Below are positions 52,596-61,195 of a DNA stretch of 64,000 bases, piece by piece. Source of the DNA: Nitrososphaerota archaeon (GTDB lineage: Archaea > Thermoproteota > Nitrososphaeria > Nitrososphaerales > UBA183). The notes beneath the pieces are model-generated. The model was given only the letters and a program-made list of their open reading frames with translations. It searched no databases and was not told the origin of the DNA. The stretch spans positions 51,463-115,462 of the forward strand of contig DAHXUN010000010.1 in the NCBI GenBank assembly GCA_027386095.1. The letters run 5' to 3'. The number at the start of each line of letters is the position of its first letter. Position 1 is the stretch's first letter. A program made the translations under genes and the position numbers.

Positions 52596-52791
52596 AGGCC
52601 CCTCCGGCCACGGTGTAGCCGCAGGACTTGCACTTCCAGATGCCTGAAGAGCTCCGGGCGAGCTTCATGCTCGCGCACGACGGGCACTCCCTCGCTTGCT
52701 TCAGGGTTCTCCAGACCCTGGCGTACCTCTTCCTGAGGGTGCCGCCGTACTTCGCGCCCAGGCCCTTTAGGCTCTCGTTTGCCTTCGGCAC
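52567..52791 (-). CDS. rpl37ae: 50S ribosomal protein L37Ae
   Basis: A 74-residue zinc-ribbon protein with C-P-S-C and C-K-S-C pairs and the L-G-A-K-Y-G-G-T-L-R-K-R N-terminus of L37Ae (eL43). Structural component of the large subunit. Start overlaps the rrp42 stop by one base, in the usual archaeal order. Confidence 0.93.
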   Translation of the reverse strand: MPKANESLKGLGAKYGGTLRKRYARVWRTLKQARECPSCASMKLARSSSGIWKCKSCGYTVAGGAYELAQAKSR

Positions 52792-53603
52792 TACCTGGTC
52801 GCCTCCAGTATCTGGGCCCTGATCGCCTTGCCGACCTTGATGGAGGTGTCCGCCGCCTGGAGCACCTGCTCCGGGGTGATGGTGCTAGCCTCGCCCTTCT
52901 GGCTGGCGCAGATGTTCCCGTCGTCGTCCGTGGTGATGGTGATCCTCATGTCCATTGACCCTTCCTCCTCGGCGCTGGGGTCGACCACCAGCCTGTCGCC
53001 TATCCTGGCTACTGTCACCGACACGGGGTTCCTCTCTACAGGGACGGGGATCAGCTCGTCGGTCGTCTCGACCTTGTCGTCCTTGACCACGTACTTCTTC
53101 ATCTTGGCGGTCCTGAGGGCGGACACCACGGCGTAGCTGGTTGCGTCGAACAGGTTCCCGTCGACGTTCATGACGTTGCAGTCTACGAACACTGCGATGA
53201 CCGACTTCCCCGGGATCAGGCTGAGCTTGCTCATGTCGACCATCTCAGACTCGCGTATCCCTCTGTCCGTCACCCTCGCCAGCTCGATGGCGTCCTCGCT
53301 GGGTGGCCCCGCCTCGGCGTAGGGGGATGACAAGGGGAGTATCTCGGCGTTGACCATCAGTATCCCCTTGTCCGGCGTGTCAGGGAAGGGGATCCCCGTG
53401 GCTATCTTCACCCCTGCTATGACCTGAGTGTTCCCCAGGGTCACCCTGGCCGAGCCGTTGGCCTTCGGAATGACGCCTGTCTCGATCTTCAGCTCCCTGG
53501 GCTGGTCGAGGCCCCTCCCGTCGAGACGTTTCCCGTTGGCCAGGAGCTGCACCATCTGCGCCTTCCTGATCGTCTCTACCACATAGTTCTTCTTCATCGA
53601 CAT
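52791..53603 (-). CDS. rrp42: Exosome core subunit Rrp42
   Basis: A 270-residue RNase PH-fold protein: G-K-R-L-D-G-R-G-L start, G-S-A-R-V-T-L-G-N-T-Q-V, and C-N-V-M-N-V-D-G-N-L-F-D-A. As in other archaeal Rrp42 it is the non-catalytic partner in the hexameric exosome ring. Immediately follows rrp41. Confidence 0.93.
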   Translation of the reverse strand: MSMKKNYVVETIRKAQMVQLLANGKRLDGRGLDQPRELKIETGVIPKANGSARVTLGNTQVIAGVKIATGIPFPDTPDKGILMVNAEILPLSSPYAEAGPPSEDAIELARVTDRGIRESEMVDMSKLSLIPGKSVIAVFVDCNVMNVDGNLFDATSYAVVSALRTAKMKKYVVKDDKVETTDELIPVPVERNPVSVTVARIGDRLVVDPSAEEEGSMDMRITITTDDDGNICASQKGEASTITPEQVLQAADTSIKVGKAIRAQILEATR

Positions 53604-54359
53604 CTACTCGGCCGCCTCCTCTACTTCGGTCGACTGCGCTTCGCCGCCGAAGAACCTCGTCGTCAGAGCTTCCCTCTGCATCTGGTAGATCTCCTTCCCC
53701 TTCTCGATGGCAAGCTCGAATGCCTTCTGGAAGTTCTCCCGCGTGTAGACCCCGTCCACCTGGAGGAGCCCCACCTGGCCGAGGTTCGGCATTATGGCCA
53801 CGGGCATGTCTCCATTCCCTTCCTTATCCTCGGTGTCGTCGAGGTCAGAGACCACCTGCTCTCCGATGAGGCCGCAGGAGCACCCGACCACGAGGTCGCG
53901 CATGTTGATCCCCGCGTCAGCCAGGGCCAGCGACGCCGCCGTGATTCCGGCGACCCTCGACCCTCCGTCCGACTGGAGCACCTCGACCCACACCTCGATG
54001 GCAGTCCTCGGGTAGTCTTCCACTATCACCGCCGGCACCAGCGCCTCCCTGATCACCTTCGAGATTTCAATCTCCCTCCTCGACGGCGCCGGGTTCTTCC
54101 TCTCGTCAACGGAGAAGGGGGCCATGTGGTACCTGCACCTCAGCAGCGCCCTGTCCGGGAGCACCTGGTGCTTGGGGTGCACCTCCTTCGGCCCGTACAC
54201 CGCGGCCATGATCTTGTTCTTCCCCCACTCGATGTAGGCTGACCCGTCGGCGTTCTTCATTATGCCCACCTGCAGCTTTATGGGCCTGAGCTCGTTCCAC
54301 TTCCTCCCGTCGAGCCGGATCCCGTGCTCGTCTATGAGCTTCTTCTTAGTTCCCGCCAA
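53604..54359 (-). CDS. rrp41: Exosome catalytic subunit Rrp41
   Basis: A 251-residue RNase PH-fold protein: I-R-L-D-G-R-K-W-N-E, G-S-A-Y-I-E-W-G, R-T-A-I-E-V-W-V-E-V-L-Q-S-D-G-G, and the S-D-L-D-D-T-E-D segment with the catalytic Asp. Provides the phosphorolytic 3'-5' RNase activity of the archaeal exosome. Overlaps rrp4 by 14 bases. Confidence 0.94.
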   Translation of the reverse strand: MAGTKKKLIDEHGIRLDGRKWNELRPIKLQVGIMKNADGSAYIEWGKNKIMAAVYGPKEVHPKHQVLPDRALLRCRYHMAPFSVDERKNPAPSRREIEISKVIREALVPAVIVEDYPRTAIEVWVEVLQSDGGSRVAGITAASLALADAGINMRDLVVGCSCGLIGEQVVSDLDDTEDKEGNGDMPVAIMPNLGQVGLLQVDGVYTRENFQKAFELAIEKGKEIYQMQREALTTRFFGGEAQSTEVEEAAE

Positions 54360-55032
54360 CTGCGCTCCCTCCCAGAGCCTCCTCCACCTTCGACATCAGA
54401 TCCGGCGCGTGGGTCTCCTCCTCCACGAGCATGATGGCCTTCACTGCTTTCATGATGCCTTCAGGGCTCCCGTCCACGACCACCACTCCGTTCTGGCCCA
54501 CCCTGACGTCGCACCCCGTCCTCTCGCTGATTAGGTTGATCATCGCACCTCTTCTCCCGATTACTCGGGGGACCTTCGTTGGTGATATCTTAACGATTTC
54601 CCCTGACTCTATCTTCCCGTAGCCCTGGCCCCTGATGCTCAGCTGAGGGTCCCTGGACCTCTCGGAGGTCTCTATCCTTGTCCCGATGATGTCGCCCACC
54701 CTGAACTTGCTCGACAGGTCGTGGGTCGCGGGGGAGAAGTCCCTCCCGAAGACGAATGAGGCGGGGAGGAATCCGTCGAAGCACGAGTTGATGTCCACCA
54801 CCCACCCGAACCCGTTGATGTCCACCACCTTGCCTATCACCTCGTCGTCGGTGTGCGGGAGGTAAGGCCCGGTGAGGGGGTTGAGCTTGATCTCGTCCCT
54901 CAGCACCTCTGCGACCCCCACCCTGAGGGCCACATACTCGTCTCCGTGCTTCTCGATGTAACTCCCGTAGCGGTAGTTCCCCTTGGCTACGACGTCTCCC
55001 GGGATTACCTGTTTCCTTTGTATCATTGGCAT
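54346..55032 (-). CDS. rrp4: Exosome RNA-binding cap subunit Rrp4
   Basis: A 228-residue protein with an N-terminal domain (V-I-P-G-D-V-V-A), S1 RNA-binding domain (I-G-K-V-V-D-I-N, F-R-V-G-D-I-I-G) and KH domain (V-I-G-R-R-G-A-M-I-N-L-I-S). It forms part of the cap that feeds RNA into the Rrp41/Rrp42 ring. Confidence 0.94.
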   Translation of the reverse strand: MPMIQRKQVIPGDVVAKGNYRYGSYIEKHGDEYVALRVGVAEVLRDEIKLNPLTGPYLPHTDDEVIGKVVDINGFGWVVDINSCFDGFLPASFVFGRDFSPATHDLSSKFRVGDIIGTRIETSERSRDPQLSIRGQGYGKIESGEIVKISPTKVPRVIGRRGAMINLISERTGCDVRVGQNGVVVVDGSPEGIMKAVKAIMLVEEETHAPDLMSKVEEALGGSAVGGN

Positions 55033-55034
55033 CT

Positions 55035-55775
55035 CTATTTCACCACTGTGACCTGAGCGGCCCCCTTCGTGGTCGAGCCGAGGCGGTCCAGCAGGCCGGG
55101 CTGTCCGCCGGCGGGTATTTCTACTATTGCGGAGAGCGTCCCGTCGGCCAGCCAGTCCTCCTTGACTATCTCGCCGTAGTTCTTCATGACCCCGATGGCC
55201 TGGCCGGTGTACTGGGCAGCCACCTTCACCTGTAGCCTGACCTTCTCCGACTTCAGCGGAAGTATGGTCCTCAATGCGTCCACCACAGTCTTCATCTGCT
55301 CGTTGGCGTCCTGGAACGGGTCAACCGACACCCGGGCCTCCAGCATAGCCTGGTCTATCCTCGTCGGGGGGTGCGGGAGCATTGTCCTCGGGTCGACGAA
55401 GTTCTTCGAGATGGCCGCTATTATCGCCCGCCTCTTCTCTTCCGTGAGCTTCTTCCTCTGTTCCTGGGTAAGGTTCAGCTCCCCTCTCTTCAATATCTCG
55501 AGGGCAGCCTTCGCATGGTCGTCGGTCCCGAAGTGGAGCTTCAGCTTCTCGCTGCTGGCCCTGAGTCCCTTCCTCGAGTCCGAGTAGACCTCGTCCACTG
55601 CAATCACGGTAGAAGGCTCGACGTTCCTCCCCTGCTTGAACGACAGGGCCGAGTCAGGATTGACCAGTATCTCGTAGTGTTCCCCTCCGACGACGAGCTT
55701 GACCGTGGTGAACTTTGAGGATTCGTGGGTCCTCGGCTTGAAGTCTCCGCCGCTCCGACCGAAGGATCCGCTCAT
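55035..55775 (-). CDS. sbds: Ribosome maturation protein SBDS
   Basis: A 246-residue SBDS/SDO1 protein: F-T-T-V-K-L-V-V-G-G-E-H-Y-E-I-L-V-N-P, and T-E-E-K-R-R-A-I-I-A-A-I-S, with an additional N-terminal Gly/Arg-rich tail of about 20 residues. In archaea SBDS aids release of aIF6 and large-subunit maturation, which fits its place before the exosome genes. Confidence 0.93.
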   Translation of the reverse strand: MSGSFGRSGGDFKPRTHESSKFTTVKLVVGGEHYEILVNPDSALSFKQGRNVEPSTVIAVDEVYSDSRKGLRASSEKLKLHFGTDDHAKAALEILKRGELNLTQEQRKKLTEEKRRAIIAAISKNFVDPRTMLPHPPTRIDQAMLEARVSVDPFQDANEQMKTVVDALRTILPLKSEKVRLQVKVAAQYTGQAIGVMKNYGEIVKEDWLADGTLSAIVEIPAGGQPGLLDRLGSTTKGAAQVTVVK

Positions 55776-55790
55776 CTGAGCCGACGCTAC

Positions 55791-56537
55791 TCAGGAGCTC
55801 TTGGCCGGAGGCTTGTCTGACTTCGTCTTGGCACTAGAAGCGCTCTTACCTATCTCCGCCTCAGCGAGGCGCCTCCACTTCTTGGTCCCAGCCTCCACGA
55901 CGGCGACCTTGATGTGCGATGTCCCGCTCTTGTCCTCGCTCACGAGATAGATGCACTCGATGGCCAGCGTGACAGCCCCCTCAAGGTTCAGGTCCGACGA
56001 GTAGTTCTTCTCCAGGTAGTCGTTCACCTGGTCGCTCCCCTGCCCTATGGCGATGGCATGGAACCCTGAATACGTCCCCGTCGGATCGGCGAGGTAGACC
56101 ACCGGCCCCGCTTCGTCGACCCCCGCTATGATGAGGGAGACACCGAATGGCCTAACGCCGGCGTACTGCGTGTACTGCTGGTTCATGTCAGCGATGCGCT
56201 TGGCTATGGCTTCGACGTCGACCGGCTCGTCGTAGATCAGCCTGTTGCTCTGCGCCAGGACCCGGGCGTTGTCCACCTGTATCCTCGCGTCAGGGATGTA
56301 GCCGGCCCCGACCGCACCGACGTGGTCGTCGATCTGGAACATCTTGATGACCGACTCTGCGCTCTGGAGCTTCCTCTGCTTCTCTTCCACAGCCAGCACG
56401 ACTCCGTGCTTGGTTTGGACGCCCACCGCCAGGTTCCCTCTCCTGACCGTCTCCAGCGCGTACTCCACCTGGTACAGCCTACCGTCGGGCGAGAATATGG
56501 TGATCGCCCTGTCGTATCCTGCCGAAGGTGCAAACAT
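55791..56537 (-). CDS. psmA: Proteasome subunit alpha
   Basis: A 248-residue 20S proteasome alpha: the N-terminal Y-D-R-A-I-T-I-F-S-P-D-G-R-L-Y-Q-V-E-Y-A signature forms the gate, followed by the Ntn fold. The C-terminus is Lys/Ser-rich. First gene of the psmA-sbds-rrp4-rrp41-rrp42-L37Ae-pcc1-pfdB-DHH series, a well-known archaeal order. Confidence 0.96.
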   Translation of the reverse strand: MFAPSAGYDRAITIFSPDGRLYQVEYALETVRRGNLAVGVQTKHGVVLAVEEKQRKLQSAESVIKMFQIDDHVGAVGAGYIPDARIQVDNARVLAQSNRLIYDEPVDVEAIAKRIADMNQQYTQYAGVRPFGVSLIIAGVDEAGPVVYLADPTGTYSGFHAIAIGQGSDQVNDYLEKNYSSDLNLEGAVTLAIECIYLVSEDKSGTSHIKVAVVEAGTKKWRRLAEAEIGKSASSAKTKSDKPPAKSS

Positions 56538-56647
56538 TTTCTTGCCTTGCTCCTTTTTGCCAACGAATTCCTTGGCCTTTTAAACTGTTCTGAGGTTCTT
56601 GCTGTTTCCGTGAAAGTTCTTATCTTGAAGACACTCCTTGATTCGCA

Positions 56648-57235
56648 TTGGCCAAGGTCCTCGTGGTGAACAACTACCCTGCCAGGGACCGCGCCGGGGC
56701 CCTGGAAAAGTGCCTGGCGGGGAACGGCGCCGATGTGGCCGCCGTCGAGTGGGGTGAGGCGTCGGCCGCCAGGTTCGACTCCTTCGACGGCGTCGCTCTG
56801 AGCGGCTCCCCCGAGATGATGACAGACACCCGGACCAAGGACAAGTTCCAGGCCGAGGCCCAGGCGGTGCTTGACGCCCGCGTCCCCATCCTCGGCATCT
56901 GCTTCGGCCACCAACTCATGGCCCACGCCTTCGGCGCCGAGGTGGTGAAAGACAAGAGGCACGTCCTCGAGATGGTGAAGACAACGGTCCTGGCCGACGA
57001 CCCGCTGTTCGGTGGGCTCCCGAGGTCCCTCACCCTCCTGGAGTCGAGGTACGAGGTGGTGAAGTCGGTCCCGGACGGGTTCACCCTCCTGGCCAGAAGC
57101 GAGACCAGCGCCATCGCGGCCATGAAGCACAGGACCCGCGCCCTCTACGGTGTCCAGTTCCACCCGGAGCGGTACACTCAGGCTAATCCTGACGGGGATA
57201 GGGTGGTGGCCAACTTCCTCGGCCTCCTGAAGTAG
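56648..57235 (+). CDS. Class I glutamine amidotransferase-like protein
   Basis: A 195-residue GATase1: nucleophile Cys in G-I-C-F-G-H-Q, His/Glu pair in Q-F-H-P-E-R. It resembles the amidotransferase subunit of GMP synthase, but no synthase domain lies nearby, so the partner is unknown; a stand-alone hydrolase is also possible. TTG start at 56648, divergent from psmA. Confidence 0.82.
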   Translation: MAKVLVVNNYPARDRAGALEKCLAGNGADVAAVEWGEASAARFDSFDGVALSGSPEMMTDTRTKDKFQAEAQAVLDARVPILGICFGHQLMAHAFGAEVVKDKRHVLEMVKTTVLADDPLFGGLPRSLTLLESRYEVVKSVPDGFTLLARSETSAIAAMKHRTRALYGVQFHPERYTQANPDGDRVVANFLGLLK

Positions 57236-57244
57236 GCGGGCGGG

Positions 57245-57664
57245 ATGGTCCTAGAGAAGGTCATCTTCCAGAAGCAGGTGGTGGACAGCCTGTTCAGCTA
57301 CTCAGCCATGGCCTACCCCAACGAGGGGATCCTCCTCCTCAGGGGCAAGTCGAAGAAAGGGGTGGTAGAGGTGACCGGGGTGGTGATCCCGCCCCTCGCC
57401 AGCCACGGGGCCGCGTTCTCGTCGTTCAGCTGGTGGATGCTCCCGGTAGACTTCTCCTACGTCGGGGTCGCCCACTCCCACCCCTCTGGGAACCACAGGC
57501 CTTCCCACCAGGACCTGCTCCACGCCACCGGGAAGCTCATGGTGATAATGGGGTACCCATATGCCACGGTCGACAACCTCGGAGTCTATGACCACAACGG
57601 GAACAGAATCCCGTTCGAAGTGAAGGAGTCGGCGCCCGCCAAGGACCCCTTCGACGCTGACTGA
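57245..57664 (+). CDS. JAMM/MPN+ metalloprotease
   Basis: A 139-residue single-domain JAMM protein: Glu in N-E-G-I-L-L-L and the zinc motif H-S-H followed by seven residues, Ser, two residues and Asp (H-S-H-P-S-G-N-H-R-P-S-H-Q-D), which is the exact MPN+ pattern. Archaeal relatives remove ubiquitin-like SAMP proteins. It starts ten bases after the amidotransferase gene, close to the proteasome alpha gene, so a role in protein turnover is plausible. Confidence 0.9.
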   Translation: MVLEKVIFQKQVVDSLFSYSAMAYPNEGILLLRGKSKKGVVEVTGVVIPPLASHGAAFSSFSWWMLPVDFSYVGVAHSHPSGNHRPSHQDLLHATGKLMVIMGYPYATVDNLGVYDHNGNRIPFEVKESAPAKDPFDAD

Positions 57665-58002
57665 ATAGCCACATTCCCTGGGAGGCGGAGGCGGCCCAGC
57701 TTGAGCTCCGGGTGGTCCTTTCGGGTCTTTTCTTGCGCATCGGGAGTCTGTTACACGATGTGGCCCGCATGGCGGCGGCCGATGGCCTCAAGGCAATTGA
57801 TCTGCTTCATGACCTCAAGCCTGACGTTCCAGCCTCCATCGAAGTATCCTGTGGCTGGGCTCAATGAGATGCATGGGTGGGGGGGGATGGGCTGGCTACA
57901 GCCATGGTTCACCCCTCATGCCATGGGCGCCACAACTAACGGCCCAAGCCATGCTGCATGAGGCGTTAATGCTTATATCGTCTCAGGGAGGGGTACTCTC
58001 TC
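57665..58002. other. Spacer with promoter of the small gene at 58003
   Basis: No coding-like frame was found. The end carries a TATA-like GCTTATATC (57971-57979) and a purine-rich GGGAGGGG stretch before the ATG at 58003. Confidence 0.5.
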
Positions 58003-58182
58003 ATGTCGCAGTACACGAAGGGTCAGTCCTGGGGTGCTCTGAAGAAGGCCTGGCGCGGCTACAAGGTCGCCAAGGTCCAGAACAACGCCGCTGACATGAA
58101 GAAGTACGCCGAGCGCATCAGGACGCTCCAAGGCGAGCTCGGGCTCGTCAAGGCGAAGTTCCCTGAGCTAGGTCTCACCTGA
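58003..58182 (+). CDS. Small basic helical protein (59 residues)
   Basis: ATG 58003 preceded by a strong TATA box about 28 bases upstream and a GGGAGGGG ribosome-binding stretch. The protein is helical and Lys-rich (W-G-A-L-K-K-A-W-R-G-Y-K-V-A-K-V, then K-K-Y-A-E-R-I-R-T-L). Good codon use. Family unknown. The stop codon lies inside a perfect palindrome (58171-58186). Confidence 0.65.
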   Translation: MSQYTKGQSWGALKKAWRGYKVAKVQNNAADMKKYAERIRTLQGELGLVKAKFPELGLT

Positions 58183-58199
58183 GACCTGACTCTTCCTAT
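58171..58199 (+). terminator. Palindrome and T-rich run at the end of the small gene
   Basis: GGTCTCA-CC-TGAGACC (58171-58186) overlaps the TGA stop; a T-rich stretch (58189-58201) follows. Possible terminator for this gene and, being symmetrical, also for the convergent gene at 58201-58581. Confidence 0.4.
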
Positions 58200-58200
58200 T

Positions 58201-58581
58201 TTATCTCGCCAAGTCAGCGTGGTTCGTTATTATCTGGTTTCTCAGGTCCTGTGCCTGCTGGAGGGTGAAATCCGGCTCGGCAGAGACCAGCACCAGCTTG
58301 TCCCCGAGGTAGAACGTCATGATGTTCAGCCTCTCCCTCTTGTTGAAAGTGTACTGGTTCTTCCCGAAGTAGCGGTCCCAGGTCCTGTCGTTATTGATCT
58401 GTATGGTTATGCCCGCGATGAGCCTGATGTCCTCGCTCTGGGGCTCCAGCGAGGGGATTCCCTTCCTCATCCCTCCGGCGACATGCCTCCCGCTCTGGTC
58501 CAGAATCTGGGCCGACCTCAACCTTCGGTCGAACTTGAAGATCTCGGTTATGATTTTGTCCCACTGTATCTGCAGCATCAC
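58201..58581 (-). CDS. Conserved archaeal protein, DUF6659-like
   Basis: A 126-residue protein: helical N-terminus (W-D-K-I-I-T-E-I-F-K-F-D), then A-Q-I-L-D-Q-S-G-R-H-V-A-G-G-M-R and a strand-rich Y-T-F-N-K-R-E-R-L-N-I-M-T-F-Y-L-G. The layout (Roadblock/profilin-like sensor fold) resembles a family widespread in Thaumarchaeota, of unknown function. ATG at 58581. Confidence 0.6.
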   Translation of the reverse strand: MMLQIQWDKIITEIFKFDRRLRSAQILDQSGRHVAGGMRKGIPSLEPQSEDIRLIAGITIQINNDRTWDRYFGKNQYTFNKRERLNIMTFYLGDKLVLVSAEPDFTLQQAQDLRNQIITNHADLAR

Positions 58582-58624
58582 GTCTCACGCGACACGCGCT
58601 GAGATATAAGCGAGACCCCTGGAA

Positions 58625-59203
58625 TCAAGGTCGCGGGAGGGCGTCGAGGATCTCCTGGGTCTTCCTGACCCTGCCTATCCTCTTCAGGACGAACTCCACC
58701 GCGTTCCTGTGGGCGTCGGCCGAGCGGTCGGACATGGCGTCCTCGGCGAACAACTGCTGAAAGCCGTACTCGTAGGCGAACCTCGCCGTGCTCTCGACAC
58801 CGTACGTGGTCGCTATGCCACAGAGGACTATGGAGTCCGTGCTTCCCCGCCTGAGCCTCAGCTCGAGGTCCGTGCCGTAGAACGCCCCCCACTGGCGCTT
58901 CGTGATCACCACGTCGGAGGGGGCGGGCCCGAGCTCGGGGACGATGTCTGCCCAGTCTGGTGGCATCTCTCCTCTGGACGGGAAGGATGTGTCGGACAAC
59001 ACGCTAAGGGAGGTCCCCCTGGACTGCGACACGCGGACAAGGTATACCGGCATGCCGCGCTCCCTGAATGCGCCAGCCAGCAGGGCCGCGTTGGCTACCA
59101 CCGTACTGGTGGGGTTGGGCTGGGCGTCCATGGACGTTATCCCCTTCTGCAGGTCGATGACGACGAGGGCCGTCTTCGCCCCGTCGATAGCAAGGCTGCT
59201 CAC
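58625..59203 (-). CDS. Isochorismatase-family hydrolase
   Basis: A 192-residue protein: V-V-I-D-L-Q-K-G-I (Asp), K-R-Q-W-G-A-F-Y-G-T (Lys), and L-C-G-I-A-T-T-Y-G-V-E-S-T-A. The nucleophilic Cys of amidase members is Gly here, as in true isochorismatases, so ether hydrolysis is more likely than amide hydrolysis. GTG 59203 is about 27 bases after a CCTAAAG box; a longer frame from 59308 has a non-conserved basic extension and is rejected. Confidence 0.8.
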   Translation of the reverse strand: MSSLAIDGAKTALVVIDLQKGITSMDAQPNPTSTVVANAALLAGAFRERGMPVYLVRVSQSRGTSLSVLSDTSFPSRGEMPPDWADIVPELGPAPSDVVITKRQWGAFYGTDLELRLRRGSTDSIVLCGIATTYGVESTARFAYEYGFQQLFAEDAMSDRSADAHRNAVEFVLKRIGRVRKTQEILDALPRP

Positions 59204-59314
59204 GCACCCGCTCCCTGCCCTGGCCGCTTTAGGCGTTCGCGCCCGCTGCCAAGCCCGCCGGAGGCCTGCATCAGTCAACTTCTTTAACCAGTATTTCTTG
59301 GCTACCACATCAAC

Positions 59315-59728
59315 TTGTCCGCTCTAATCAGCCCCGACTACACATCGCTAATCCTCAGGGTCGCAGTGGGCGCAGCTATGGTGGCCCACGGACTGCCCAA
59401 GGTGAAGGGGGGCTGGGGGAAGCAGTCGGGGGATTGGGTAGCCACCATGGGGGTCCCAGCGGCGGCGGCGAGGCTTGTGACCCTGCTTGAGTTCTTCGGG
59501 GGCATCTTCCTGATTGTGGGCCTCCTGGTCCCGGTGGTCGCTGCGTTCTTCGCCATCCAGTTCGCTGCCATCATCCTCATGAAGTCCAGCAAGATGAAGG
59601 CGGGGTTCATGGGGGCTGGGGGGAAGCCTGGGTTCGAGCTCGACTTCGTCTACCTCGTGCTTTCGGTCGCCATCCTCCTGATCGGGTCCGGGGCGTTCTC
59701 CCTGGACGCGCTGCTGGGCATCCTGTAG
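59315..59728 (+). CDS. DoxX-family membrane protein
   Basis: A 137-residue protein with four hydrophobic helices, the G-L-P-K-V-K-G-G-W motif after helix 1 and L-E-F-F-G-G-I-F-L-I-V-G-L in helix 2. DoxX proteins are quinone-linked or redox membrane proteins of varied function. TTG start at 59315. Confidence 0.85.
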   Translation: MSALISPDYTSLILRVAVGAAMVAHGLPKVKGGWGKQSGDWVATMGVPAAAARLVTLLEFFGGIFLIVGLLVPVVAAFFAIQFAAIILMKSSKMKAGFMGAGGKPGFELDFVYLVLSVAILLIGSGAFSLDALLGIL

Positions 59729-59804
59729 GCCTCCCGACGGCCGAATTTGGTCGAATCATCGTTACGGACTTGTTGATACTGTTTGACTCAGGCGGTGAAG
59801 AGCC

Positions 59805-60236
59805 ATGATAGGGCGTATCATCAGTATGGTCCCAGAAATAGCCACCATCTTGCTTGGTACCTGCGTGGGCGCGGTCGCCGTAGTCTACGCGGGGACGAAG
59901 GGCTACCTCGGACACCGGAAGACTAGGGCAGCGCCGTCACCATCGACAACCACAAGCGCAATCACAACCGCGACGGAGCAGGCCAAGGAAGTCCCAACCG
60001 CGGAGACGCCGGTCGCGGCAGAGCCTGCACCATCCCCTTCACCAGCTCCAGCGCCAGCGCGCTATGAGTCGGTACAGCCAGCGCCAGCGCCGGTCACCTA
60101 CTCCGCTCCGTCATCGACTTCGTTCGCGGCTCCGACGCTCGCGAAGAAGCCGACGCGGACATACAGGCGCAGGACGGCCCCGGTACGGGGCGCCTCCGGT
60201 GTCAAGAAGACCCTCGCCAAGCCCAAGAAGCGCTAG
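59805..60236 (+). CDS. Membrane-anchored Pro/Ala-rich protein with basic tail
   Basis: A 143-residue protein: N-terminal hydrophobic segment (residues 8-30), a long Pro/Ala/Ser/Thr-rich linker (43-118) and a basic C-terminus (R-T-Y-R-R-R-T, K-K-P-K-K-R-type). The basic end could bind nucleic acids or lipids. No family recognised. A hairpin terminator follows. Confidence 0.65.
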   Translation: MIGRIISMVPEIATILLGTCVGAVAVVYAGTKGYLGHRKTRAAPSPSTTTSAITTATEQAKEVPTAETPVAAEPAPSPSPAPAPARYESVQPAPAPVTYSAPSSTSFAAPTLAKKPTRTYRRRTAPVRGASGVKKTLAKPKKR

Positions 60237-60258
60237 GCAAGAAACACGAAGCGAGAGC

Positions 60259-60291
60259 GTGGGTTCATAAACCCACACTCCGCCCTCTTTT
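60259..60291 (+). terminator. Hairpin terminator
   Basis: GTGGGTT (60259-60265), loop CATA, AACCCAC (60270-60276), then a CTCTTTT stretch ending at 60291. A stem plus T-run before the endonuclease IV gene. Confidence 0.65.
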
Positions 60292-60299
60292 GAAGCACA

Positions 60300-61166
60300 T
60301 TGACCTCAGAGCCCATGCTGGGGCTTCACGTCTCCATTGCGGGATCCATGGACCTCGCCTTCGACCGGGCGAAGGAGATCGGGGCAAGCACATTCCAGAT
60401 ATTCACCAGGAACCCGAACCAGTGGAAGTTCAGCCCCATACCTGACGAGACGATCACCGCCTTCCGCGGGAAGAGGAACGAGTCGGGCTTCCGGAAGATC
60501 GTGGACCACATGCCCTACCTCCCGAACCTGGCCTCCCCCGAGAGGTCGACCGCGAAGATCAGCCGCTACTCCCTCGACGAGGAGGTCAAGCGGTGCGACG
60601 TACTGGGGATAGACTACCTCGTGATCCACCTGGGGAGCCATCTGGGGAAGGGAACGGCGGTGGGGGTCGCCAACATAGCCGAGGCCTGTAACGAGGCGAT
60701 AGCAGGGAGCGGCGGGGACACTGCGATACTGCTGGAGAACATGGCGGGACAGAAGAACAGCGTCGGAGCGAGGTTCGAGGAGCTGGAGATGATACTCGAC
60801 AGGGTCAAGGAGGATGGCCGAATGGGGGTCTGCCTTGACACCTGCCACATGTACGCGTCAGGTTTCGACCTCGCTTCGAAGGCCGCGGTGGAGAGCTCCA
60901 TGGGGCTCTTCGACGAGGTGGTCGGGCTCGAGAGGCTCAAGGCCGTACATCTCAACGACTCCAAGGGCGCGCTCGGGAGCAGACTCGACAGGCACGAGAA
61001 CATCGGGGATGGGAACATAGGACGCAGCGGGATCAGGGAGTTCCTCCGTTACCCGGGGGTCGCGGAAAGGCCGATCATAATGGAGACCCCATACAGGGAC
61101 GAGGCAGCCGAGAGGAAGACCATGAAGACGGTCCGGAGCCTGTTCCCCCAGGGCGGTTCACAGTAA
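60300..61166 (+). CDS. nfo: Endonuclease IV (AP endonuclease)
   Basis: A 288-residue TIM-barrel enzyme: G-L-H-V-S-I-A-G-S at the start, V-I-H-L-G-S-H, L-L-E-N-M-A-G-Q-K-N, C-L-D-T-C-H, H-L-N-D-S-K and I-M-E-T-P, which supply the zinc ligands. Cleaves DNA at abasic sites in base-excision repair. TTG start at 60300; ATG at 60315 is a possible alternative. Confidence 0.94.
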   Translation: MTSEPMLGLHVSIAGSMDLAFDRAKEIGASTFQIFTRNPNQWKFSPIPDETITAFRGKRNESGFRKIVDHMPYLPNLASPERSTAKISRYSLDEEVKRCDVLGIDYLVIHLGSHLGKGTAVGVANIAEACNEAIAGSGGDTAILLENMAGQKNSVGARFEELEMILDRVKEDGRMGVCLDTCHMYASGFDLASKAAVESSMGLFDEVVGLERLKAVHLNDSKGALGSRLDRHENIGDGNIGRSGIREFLRYPGVAERPIIMETPYRDEAAERKTMKTVRSLFPQGGSQ

Positions 61167-61195
61167 AATACGGGGCGCATTGCGACGGGTGACGC

